From: an uncultured Pelagibacteraceae bacterium
Lineage (GTDB): Bacteria; Pseudomonadota; Alphaproteobacteria; Pelagibacterales; Pelagibacteraceae
Assembly: GCA_902590755.1 (NCBI GenBank)
Contig: CACIYA010000004.1
Span: 1-38,866 of the forward strand
DNA length: 38,866 nt
Reading direction: 5' to 3'
Each line of letters opens with the position of its first letter. Position 1 is the first letter of the stretch. The translations under genes were made by a program, and so were the position numbers. Shown one piece after another: positions 30,007 through 37,857 of the stretch. Below the pieces are notes generated by a model. It was not told where the DNA came from. It ran no database searches and worked only from the letters and a program-made list of their open reading frames with translations.

Positions 30007-31077
30007 TTAAAAACATACTAAGTGGTCAATATAAATCGGAGATTTTACACCAAATTGTTCGGATCTCTCGTGTTGATGAATATGATGAGAGTGTACAAAT
30101 ACAGGTAAATGCTCCCCTTTTTTTGTTTTAAGAGTGTATATAAAATTAGTTCCCCTAAACTTTCTATCTACTACTTCTAACTTTAATTTGCTTTGGTCAT
30201 CGTGGATTAGATCTTCAGGTTGTAAAAGTAATTTTACCTTTGTTCCCGATGGAAAATTGTTTGATAATTTTCCCCTTATTTCTCCAAGTTCATCGTGTTT
30301 TAACCTATGTACTGCACACTCACTATCTACGACCTGAACATCGATAAAAATTCCTTTATTCAAAAAATTAGCAACATCTATTGAATTTGGTTCATGGTGT
30401 ACATTATATGGTACATCGTACTGCTTTAATTCTTGGTCTAAAATAATTCCACATTTATCAGCCATCGAAAAAGCTTCATATGAGTCATGGGTTACGATGA
30501 TGGTTGTTAAATTTATTCTTTTTAAGAGCTTTTTAACGGACACCTGTATTTCTTCCTTTAAACTCTGATCTATATTCGAGAAGGGTTCATCCAACAATAA
30601 TAAATCAGGTTTGGACATTAACGATCTAGCCAATGAAACCCGTTGAGCCTCTCCAGCGCTTATTTGATGAGGATATTTTTCTAATATAGGTTCAATTCTT
30701 AATAGTTTAATTATTTCTTCAACATCAATATTCGATACATGGCCGTTAGATCTTTTTTCTCCAAATTTTATATTATCAATAACTTTATAATTAGGAAAAA
30801 GAGAATTATCTTGAAAAGAGAGAGCCACATTTCTTTTTTCTGGCTCAATATGAATTTCATCAGAAGCTAAGATCTTATCTCTTAGTTTAATTCTACCCTC
30901 GCTAAGTTTTTGTAAACCAGCAATTGTTCTTAATATAGTGGTTTTACCGATACCAGAAGGACCCAACAAAGAGATAATCTCTCCCTGTTTTTCTATAACT
31001 AAATTTACATTATTTACTTTATTTTTTTCACTCGCAGTAAAATTACCATTTTGAATCTCAAAAAAATTGTTAGTCAT
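30007..31077 (-). CDS. Iron(III) ABC transporter ATPase (FbpC/FutC type)
   Basis: GPSGIGKTTILRTIAGLQ, ISAGEAQRVSLARSL, LLDEPFSNIDQSLK; downstream of a FbpB-like permease. Confidence 0.88.
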   Translation of the reverse strand: MTNNFFEIQNGNFTASEKNKVNNVNLVIEKQGEIISLLGPSGIGKTTILRTIAGLQKLSEGRIKLRDKILASDEIHIEPEKRNVALSFQDNSLFPNYKVIDNIKFGEKRSNGHVSNIDVEEIIKLLRIEPILEKYPHQISAGEAQRVSLARSLMSKPDLLLLDEPFSNIDQSLKEEIQVSVKKLLKRINLTTIIVTHDSYEAFSMADKCGIILDQELKQYDVPYNVHHEPNSIDVANFLNKGIFIDVQVVDSECAVHRLKHDELGEIRGKLSNNFPSGTKVKLLLQPEDLIHDDQSKLKLEVVDRKFRGTNFIYTLKTKKGEHLPVFVHSHHIHQHERSEQFGVKSPIYIDHLVCF

Positions 31078-31090
31078 TAAGTTGATTATA

Positions 31091-32707
31091 TTAATTTTTT
31101 TTTGAAAGTATATATCTAGATGAAAGAAGTATCAAAATTGTCGACCAGAATATTAAAAGAAGCGATGGTAATGCAGCCGCTTCTAATAAATCTTGGGATG
31201 CGAATATATAAGCCTGAGTAGCAAATGTTTCGAAATTAAAAGGTCTTAAAATCATTGTCATTGGCAATTCTTTAATTACCTCTAAAGAAATTAATAAAAT
31301 TATCAAAATTATATTTGTGCTTAAATAAGGAATATGGATTTTTAAAAATGTGCTTATCTTAGAGTAACCAAGAAGATAAGCACTCTCATCAATTGAATTG
31401 TTAATTTTTTCATAACTTGATTTTATCCCATTAAAAGATAAGGAAAAAAATCTAATAAAATATGCCAATAATAATCCAAAAATAGATCCAATAAATAAAC
31501 TTTTTGAGCTTTTAAAATTAAAATTATTTGTAAAAAAATCACTTAAATTTGAAAAGAAAGTAATAAAAGCAACTGCTAAGATAACTCCTGGTATCGCATA
31601 CCCGGATATTGAAAAAGTTGTAAGGTAATTTAGAATTTTGCTTTTTGATATTCTACTTCCATAATTAATAAATAGAGAAACAATTACAATTAAGGCACTT
31701 GCTAATCCCACAAGCATCAAAGTATTTAAGTTAATTTTGAATATATCAATGTCTTGGATATATTTTGGAAATTTCACTGTCCAATAAATCATTTGAGAAA
31801 CTGGAAAAATAAAACTCAATAAAAAGATCAAAGAACAAACTGTAACTGGAATTATAGATTTTTTTCCAGTTAATTTAATTTTAGTAATTGACTTAAAACC
31901 TCGACCTGGTTGATGATATTTTGCCTCTTGTCTTGAGTAAATTTCTATTGAAAAAAGCAAGAGAATAAAAATAAGTAATATAAAAGATATTTGATTGGCT
32001 GTATTTAAGTCATCAAAAGACAGCCACGAATTATAAATTCCAGTAGTCAATGTATTCACACTAAAAAATGATACAGTTCCAAAATCTGACAAGCATTCCA
32101 TTGATACTAAAGCTAAACTTGCAATAATTGCCGGTCTTGCTGAGGGCAAAACTATTCTTAAAAAAGTTTCCTTTGACGAAAGACCAAGATTTTTTCCTAC
32201 TTCAATATAATTATTCGATTGATAATAAAATGATGCTCTCGATAATACATAAACATAAGGAAACAAAGAAAACGATATAGATATTATAGCTCCAATTAAT
32301 CCATCTATTTTTGGAATAAAGGGATTATAATTATTTTCACCGAATAAGAATTTTAATAATGAAAAAGCTGTGCCATAATTTTCAAAAAAAGCAATTATTG
32401 AAAACGCATAAATATAACCTGGAACTGCGAACGATAAGATTAGCGCCCAACTAAAAAAATTAGATAAAGGAAAATCATAAAAAGATACAAAGTATGCAGA
32501 AAAAATACCAAGAATAAAAGTAAAAAATATTACGGATAATAAGATCGTTATTGAGTTAAAAATATAATCAAGTAAAAAAGTTTCTTTTAAAATATAGAAA
32601 TAATTACTTGTTTCGTTAAAAAAGCTTAAAAAAACTGTAATAATGGGCATAGCAACCACTGCAGCTACAATTAGTGATCCAAAAAACCATATATTATATT
32701 TTGTCAT
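31091..32707 (-). CDS. Iron(III) ABC transporter permease (FbpB/FutB type)
   Basis: 538-aa fused double permease; two EAA-like segments VGKNLGLSSKETFLRIVLPSARPAI and SAYLLGYSKISTFLKIHIPYL. Confidence 0.88.
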   Translation of the reverse strand: MTKYNIWFFGSLIVAAVVAMPIITVFLSFFNETSNYFYILKETFLLDYIFNSITILLSVIFFTFILGIFSAYFVSFYDFPLSNFFSWALILSFAVPGYIYAFSIIAFFENYGTAFSLLKFLFGENNYNPFIPKIDGLIGAIISISFSLFPYVYVLSRASFYYQSNNYIEVGKNLGLSSKETFLRIVLPSARPAIIASLALVSMECLSDFGTVSFFSVNTLTTGIYNSWLSFDDLNTANQISFILLIFILLLFSIEIYSRQEAKYHQPGRGFKSITKIKLTGKKSIIPVTVCSLIFLLSFIFPVSQMIYWTVKFPKYIQDIDIFKINLNTLMLVGLASALIVIVSLFINYGSRISKSKILNYLTTFSISGYAIPGVILAVAFITFFSNLSDFFTNNFNFKSSKSLFIGSIFGLLLAYFIRFFSLSFNGIKSSYEKINNSIDESAYLLGYSKISTFLKIHIPYLSTNIILIILLISLEVIKELPMTMILRPFNFETFATQAYIFASQDLLEAAALPSLLLIFWSTILILLSSRYILSKKN

Positions 32708-32732
32708 TAATTGATTTTGTTATCATACAAAG

Positions 32733-32788
32733 TTCTCTGGCTAAAGCGGCTTGAGTGTAGAATATAGCTAGCATTTAAAGCCAGAGAA
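32733..32788 (-). other. Intergenic hairpin-capable element in iron operon
   Basis: TTCTCTGGCT ... AGCCAGAGAA, perfect 10-bp arms separated by 36 nt, no T-tract. Confidence 0.5.
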
Positions 32789-32803
32789 ATTGACGTCAAA
32801 CTT

Positions 32804-32974
32804 TTAATCTTTTTTAAACATTGAAGATACAATTACTTTTACTTCCTCAATTTTAATTTCAGAAACCTTTCTATTAGAAATTTTCTGCTCCATTTTTTTA
32901 GCTTCTGACATACAAGGCGAACAACCTGTTTTTAACTTATTCAAGTTAATTTCTTTTTTAATTGTTCGCCTCAT
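32804..32974 (-). CDS. 56-aa CxxC microprotein (MRRTIKKEINLNKLKTGCSPCMSEAKKMEQ...)
   Basis: ORF immediately downstream of the binding-protein gene, same strand; ATG at 32974 preferred over the TTG at 32995. Confidence 0.65.
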   Translation of the reverse strand: MRRTIKKEINLNKLKTGCSPCMSEAKKMEQKISNRKVSEIKIEEVKVIVSSMFKKD

Positions 32975-32985
32975 ATTATTTATAA

Positions 32986-34005
32986 CTACTTCCAACCTGC
33001 TGCTGTCATTACTTCTAAAGCATCTGCTTGTCTTTTTCCGTAATTAACAACTTTTGTTTTTAGATCTTGTTTAAAATCTAATCCCATGTTTACAACAAGT
33101 GGATGTGGAGACACACCTTTTATCATTGGATACTCAAAAGTATTATTTACAATATGATTTTGAGCTTCTTCACTTAATAAGAACTCAACTAACTTAATTG
33201 CATTAGCTTTATTCGGCGCACCTTTTACAAGTCCTGCACCACTAATATTCATATGAGTTCCTCTTCCATCTTGATTAGGAAAGAAGGGTTTTACTTTTTT
33301 AGCAGCAGCTTGCTGTTCTGGTCCTTTTTTTCCAGAGAGCATAAGTGCTAAGTAATAAGTATTGGCTACAGCTATATCTGCTTCTCCTGCTGCAACAGCA
33401 AGTATCTGAGCTCTATCATTTCCCTTTGGAGATCTGGCCATATTTGATACCATACCTTTTGACCAATCAGCTATTTTACCTTTTCCATTATTTTTAATTA
33501 ATGAAGCTACAAGTGATTGATTATAGATATTGTTTGAGGCTCTTATTACTAGTCTCCCTTTCCATTTTGGATCAGCTAAACTCTCATAAGTTAAACCAGC
33601 TAATTCTGCACCACTTACTCTTTCTGGAGCAAAATACACAATCCTTGCTCTCTTAGCTATACCAGTCCATTTTGATGTTCTGAAGTTACTTGGTACAACA
33701 GATTTAATGGCTGCACTAGTAAGTCCCCCCTGAAGATTAGCTTCAAAAGCACCTAATCTTCCAGCGTCTGCTGTTATATATAGATCTGCTTGGCTATCAG
33801 CTCCCTCTTCAATTATCCTTTTTTCTAAAGCACCCGACTTTCCTGATACAACGTTTACTTTTATTCCTGTTTTAGCAGTAAATTTTTCATAAAGTTGAAC
33901 ATCAGAGTCATAATGCCTAGCGCTAAAAATATTTACTTCATTTGCAAACAAACTTCCTACAAATGCAACTAAAAATAGATAGCTTATTATTAATATTTTT
34001 TTCAT
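32986..34005 (-). CDS. Iron(III) ABC transporter substrate-binding protein (FutA/FbpA type)
   Basis: EVNIFSARHYDSDVQLYEKFTAKTGIKVNVV; VANTYYLALM tyrosine pair; signal peptide. Confidence 0.9.
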   Translation of the reverse strand: MKKILIISYLFLVAFVGSLFANEVNIFSARHYDSDVQLYEKFTAKTGIKVNVVSGKSGALEKRIIEEGADSQADLYITADAGRLGAFEANLQGGLTSAAIKSVVPSNFRTSKWTGIAKRARIVYFAPERVSGAELAGLTYESLADPKWKGRLVIRASNNIYNQSLVASLIKNNGKGKIADWSKGMVSNMARSPKGNDRAQILAVAAGEADIAVANTYYLALMLSGKKGPEQQAAAKKVKPFFPNQDGRGTHMNISGAGLVKGAPNKANAIKLVEFLLSEEAQNHIVNNTFEYPMIKGVSPHPLVVNMGLDFKQDLKTKVVNYGKRQADALEVMTAAGWK

Positions 34006-34020
34006 TTTTTCCCTCTTAAT

Positions 34021-34038
34021 TGATAATGATTATCATTT
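34021..34038. promoter_or_regulatory. Fur-box-like operator 1
   Basis: TGATAATGATTATCATTT with core AATGATTATCATT, upstream of iron binding-protein gene. Confidence 0.75.
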
Positions 34039-34047
34039 ACAATATAT

Positions 34048-34067
34048 TGAGAATGATTATCATTTGC
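34048..34067. promoter_or_regulatory. Fur-box-like operator 2
   Basis: TGAGAATGATTATCATTTGC with an identical AATGATTATCATT core 27 bp away from site 1. Confidence 0.75.
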
Positions 34068-34133
34068 ATAATTGACGCACTCATTGGTGGCATAAACTGT
34101 TGATAACTTAGTAGAAATAGGGTTAATAGAAAT

Positions 34134-34349
34134 ATGTTACAAATCGATCCCAAAAAATTCAAACAAATTCAAAATAAAACTATTCCCTCTCCATTAAGAC
34201 CGAAGTTTAGAAACAAGTCAGATACAAATATTTATTTTCTTTCTAAAAGAAAAGTTCAAGGAGAAAAAAAAGCGTCATTGATAAAGAATATTAAATTTGT
34301 TTCTTCAATATTGCTACTAATAGTTGGTGGTTACTTATTATCTAATTAA
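34134..34349 (+). CDS. Small single-TM protein (71 aa), divergent from iron binding protein
   Basis: MLQIDPKKFKQIQNKTIPSPLRPKFRNK...NIKFVSSILLLIVGGYLLSN; C-terminal TM; ends overlapping the hydratase stop. Confidence 0.6.
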   Translation: MLQIDPKKFKQIQNKTIPSPLRPKFRNKSDTNIYFLSKRKVQGEKKASLIKNIKFVSSILLLIVGGYLLSN

Positions 34350-35118
34350 TTTTAGCATTAACAGATCCTAATCTTTCAATTGTACCTTTATAGACACCTT
34401 TGCTAAGAATTGGAACAACCCCTACTGATGAACCAGTAAAAACATAAAAATCTTTGTTATGTTTGATCTTATCTTTTTGAAGTTTTTTCAAAACAAATAA
34501 TAAAGAATTCATAGGATTAATATAAACAGTATTTGTATTTCCATTTACTGATTGATTAATCTTTGAATTTGAAATATTGGTTTTTAAATTTTTAACATTA
34601 TTATTTTTAAATTTTTTTTTTGAACCAATTACAAATTTAACGTTAGCACCAAAATCAGAACATAAATCTCCAAAACTGCTAATTCCTTTTTTTTTCTGCC
34701 TGTACCCAACAACTTCAATACAAGGAGCTATATAATTTATAAATTGGTTCATATTATTTTTGGAGATTCTTTTTTTAAAAGAAAAGAATTTTTTTTTAAG
34801 AAGGTAACAAACTTCAAGTTCAATACCTAAAGTATATTTATTTATTTTTACAGATTTGTTGTTTTTAAGCACGTTATGTTTATAAACTGATGCATAAAAA
34901 GGTTCTTTTTCTCTAAGTTTTTTGATAACTGGTATCCCCGTTCCACCTGCTTTAAATCCTACGATTGGTCTTTTAATTTTGCTCTCACATAACATTCTAA
35001 ATTTTTGGGCATTCGAAAGTTTTTTTGTATATTTGCTTGAAATAGGATTTATTATTTTATTTTTTAGAAAAGCTTTAACAAGTTTATTAGCTATTAAATT
35101 TGAATTTTTATCATTCAT
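34342..35118 (-). CDS. 2-keto-4-pentenoate hydratase (MhpD)/FAH-superfamily protein
   Basis: TLGIELEVCYLL (ExE metal motif), APCIEVVGYR, FTGSSVGVVPI; 1-nt overlap with pfkA. Confidence 0.78.
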   Translation of the reverse strand: MNDKNSNLIANKLVKAFLKNKIINPISSKYTKKLSNAQKFRMLCESKIKRPIVGFKAGGTGIPVIKKLREKEPFYASVYKHNVLKNNKSVKINKYTLGIELEVCYLLKKKFFSFKKRISKNNMNQFINYIAPCIEVVGYRQKKKGISSFGDLCSDFGANVKFVIGSKKKFKNNNVKNLKTNISNSKINQSVNGNTNTVYINPMNSLLFVLKKLQKDKIKHNKDFYVFTGSSVGVVPILSKGVYKGTIERLGSVNAKIN

Positions 35119-36206
35119 TAAACATCATCTCCTAAATAAATTCCTAATGAGAGAGCAGTTTCAACTAACGAGTCTTTTCTTTCAACATTTTTATATGTTT
35201 TAATACCTTCATCAATTGGTACATCTACGACTCTTCTATCTCTCCATGCAACCATTCGATCAAATTTTTTTTGATTAAGTAAATCAACAGCGTAAACTCC
35301 AAATGCACTAGCTAATATTCTGTCACTTGCTGTTGGGGGAGCTCCTCTCTGAACATGGCCAAGTGATGTTACTCTACACTCTACATCTGTTTTCTTCATT
35401 AATTCCTGAGCTATATAATCTCCAATACCACCAAGTCTTTGTTCTCCATCCATGTATTTGTGAACTACTCGCGAGCCATCTTCTTTTTTAACTGCTTCAG
35501 CAACTACCACCAATGAATGCTGGATATCATTTTTTTTCATAGAATTAAGTTTGTTTATTATTCCATTTATTGAATATTTTATTTCCGGTATTAAAATAAT
35601 GTCAGCACCACCAGCTATACCAGCATTTAGCGCAATATGTCCTGCATCTCGACCCATAACCTCAAGTATCATAGATCTTCTATGGCTAGCTGCTGTAGAT
35701 TGTAGATTATCCAAAGCTTGAGTAGCAACATCTACTGCTGTATGAAAACCTATCGAACTTTCTGTTGCTCCTACGTCATTATCTATTGTTTTAGGAATAG
35801 CTACTATTTTCATATCACCGTCTTTAGCTAATTTTTTTAAAATTTGCATGCTACCATCTCCACCGATAATTATTAAACCATCAAGTTTCATTGAATGATA
35901 CCCTTCAATAATTTCTTTTGATTTATCAACATGTTTGCCCTTGCCTGTTGGAATTTTAAAGGGATTGCCTTTATTTGTAGATCCTAAAAAAGTTCCTCCT
36001 TGTCTTAATAAATATCCTCCAAAAGTTTTATGAGTTAGTTGCATAACATCTACTGGACGTTTGATAAGGCCTGCCGTACCGTCTTTTATTCCATATACAT
36101 CCATCTTATATTTATTTTTTGCTCTATAAAAAATTGATCTAATCGCAGCATTTAGGCCGCCACAATCTCCTCCACTAGTTAAAATTCCTATTTTTTTATT
36201 ACTCAT
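35118..36206 (-). CDS. pfkA: 6-phosphofructokinase (phosphoryl donor uncertain)
   Basis: GILTSGGDCGGLNAAIRS, IIIGGDGSMQIL, AIPKTIDNDV, EVMGRDAGHIAL. Confidence 0.94.
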   Translation of the reverse strand: MSNKKIGILTSGGDCGGLNAAIRSIFYRAKNKYKMDVYGIKDGTAGLIKRPVDVMQLTHKTFGGYLLRQGGTFLGSTNKGNPFKIPTGKGKHVDKSKEIIEGYHSMKLDGLIIIGGDGSMQILKKLAKDGDMKIVAIPKTIDNDVGATESSIGFHTAVDVATQALDNLQSTAASHRRSMILEVMGRDAGHIALNAGIAGGADIILIPEIKYSINGIINKLNSMKKNDIQHSLVVVAEAVKKEDGSRVVHKYMDGEQRLGGIGDYIAQELMKKTDVECRVTSLGHVQRGAPPTASDRILASAFGVYAVDLLNQKKFDRMVAWRDRRVVDVPIDEGIKTYKNVERKDSLVETALSLGIYLGDDV

Positions 36207-36235
36207 TTAAATTAATTTTTCTTAAATATTCTTTT

Positions 36236-36272
36236 TTAAGAGAAGAGGTGTTATAACATAAAAATCTCTTAA
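36236..36272. promoter_or_regulatory. Nested inverted repeats in pfkA-pyk divergent intergenic region
   Basis: TTAAGAGA (36236-36243) ... GTTATAAC (36250-36257) ... TCTCTTAA (36265-36272), nearly concentric, abutting pyk ATG. Confidence 0.6.
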
Positions 36273-37684
36273 TGGAAAAAAAAGCAAAAATTATAGCCAC
36301 TTTAGGTCCATCAATTTATAGTGAAAATAAGTTAAAAAAGCTTGTTGATCTAGGAGTTGATGCATTTAGAATTAACTTTAGTCATAACACTAATGGAATA
36401 AAAAAGATAATTTCAAAAATTCGTAGAGTGGAAAAAAAAAATGGAAAAAAACTTTCACTTATAGCAGATTTACAAGGCGTAAAACTTAGAATTGGTAAAG
36501 TTAAAAATGAAAACTTAATAGTTAAATATAATCAAAAGTTTATATTTGATAGTAAAAAGTTACCAGGTAGTAACAATAGAGTAAATTTTCCTTATCCGAG
36601 AATTTTAAAAAAGTTAAAAACAGGAAATAAGATTTTGATAGATGATGGAAAATATTTATTTAAAATAATTAGTAAAATTGGAAATAAAGTAATAACTAAG
36701 TGCTGTAGTCAAAATTGTATTTTAAAAAGCAACAAGAGTGTCCATATTCCTAATTTTGATATTGCATTTAATAAACTTACAACAAAAGATAAGAAAGATA
36801 TCAAAACAGCTGTAAAACTAGGTTGTAATTGGATAGCCTTATCATATTTACAAAACGAAAAATTAATTCTTGAGTCAAGAAAGTTAATAAAAAAAGATAT
36901 GGGAATAATTTCTAAAATTGAAAATAAACACGCACTTAAAAATATTAAAAAAATAATTCAAGCTACCGACTCTATTATGATAGCAAGAGGTGATTTAGCT
37001 ATTGATATTGGTCATAGTGAGGTACCAAAAGTTCAGTTAAGTCTTATAAAAAAATGTTCTCAATTTTCTAAATCAGTGATAGTTGCAACACAAATGTTAG
37101 AAAGTATGATTGAAAATAATACTGCAACTAGAGCTGAAATTAATGACATTGCTACGGCAATATTCCAAGGCGCTGATACTGTGATGCTTTCTGCAGAAGC
37201 TGCGATTGGAAAATTTCCAACCCAAGCAGTTTCTACAATGACTCAAACAATTCTTTCAACTGAAAAATATAAAAGAGAACATATTGAGGATTTTAAAAAT
37301 TCAATAGTAACAAATAAAGATCCAGTGAAATCAATTCTTCTTTCTGTAAAAGATATGGCTTACAATCCAGACGTAAAAGCTATAATAGTATTTTCAAATT
37401 CGGGTAAATCTGCAAAACTCGTATCTGCAATGCGCCCGGCTGCAAAAATTGTAACTATTTCACCTAATGTCAATGTGAGCAGGCAAGTCTCATTACTTTG
37501 GGGGGTGCAATCTATTAACAGCAGAGATGCAAATGGTTGGAAAGATATGATGTCGATTTCTAAAGAAATAATTAAGAAATTAAAATTTGTAAGGAAAAAT
37601 GATTATGTGGTTATAACTGCTGGATTACCTTTTGGAAAAGCTGGTATGACTAATATGATAAGACTTTATAAAGTTGGCACTTAA
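36272..37684 (+). CDS. pyk: Pyruvate kinase
   Basis: AKIIATLGPSIYS, FRINFSHN, SIMIARGDLAIDIG, VATQMLESMIENNTATRAEINDIATAIFQGADTVMLSAE. Confidence 0.95.
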   Translation: MEKKAKIIATLGPSIYSENKLKKLVDLGVDAFRINFSHNTNGIKKIISKIRRVEKKNGKKLSLIADLQGVKLRIGKVKNENLIVKYNQKFIFDSKKLPGSNNRVNFPYPRILKKLKTGNKILIDDGKYLFKIISKIGNKVITKCCSQNCILKSNKSVHIPNFDIAFNKLTTKDKKDIKTAVKLGCNWIALSYLQNEKLILESRKLIKKDMGIISKIENKHALKNIKKIIQATDSIMIARGDLAIDIGHSEVPKVQLSLIKKCSQFSKSVIVATQMLESMIENNTATRAEINDIATAIFQGADTVMLSAEAAIGKFPTQAVSTMTQTILSTEKYKREHIEDFKNSIVTNKDPVKSILLSVKDMAYNPDVKAIIVFSNSGKSAKLVSAMRPAAKIVTISPNVNVSRQVSLLWGVQSINSRDANGWKDMMSISKEIIKKLKFVRKNDYVVITAGLPFGKAGMTNMIRLYKVGT

Positions 37685-37857
37685 TGGAAACAAATTATAG
37701 TATAGAGGAAATTTTAAGTGCAGTAGACGAAATTCACAACTCTAAAAAAAAAAAAATAAAAGAACAATCTTTTAATCAATCTACAAAAAAAGCGAATATC
37801 GATATTCCGAAAAATACTTTAAGACTTATTGAAGAGGCTGAAAAATCTAAAGATTAA
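37684..37857 (+). CDS. 57-aa charged protein METNYSIEEILSAVDEIHNSKKKKIKEQ...
   Basis: Not in the supplied track (below size cut-off); ATG overlaps pyk stop by 1 nt, stop overlaps gap stop by 3 nt. Confidence 0.55.
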   Translation: METNYSIEEILSAVDEIHNSKKKKIKEQSFNQSTKKANIDIPKNTLRLIEEAEKSKD

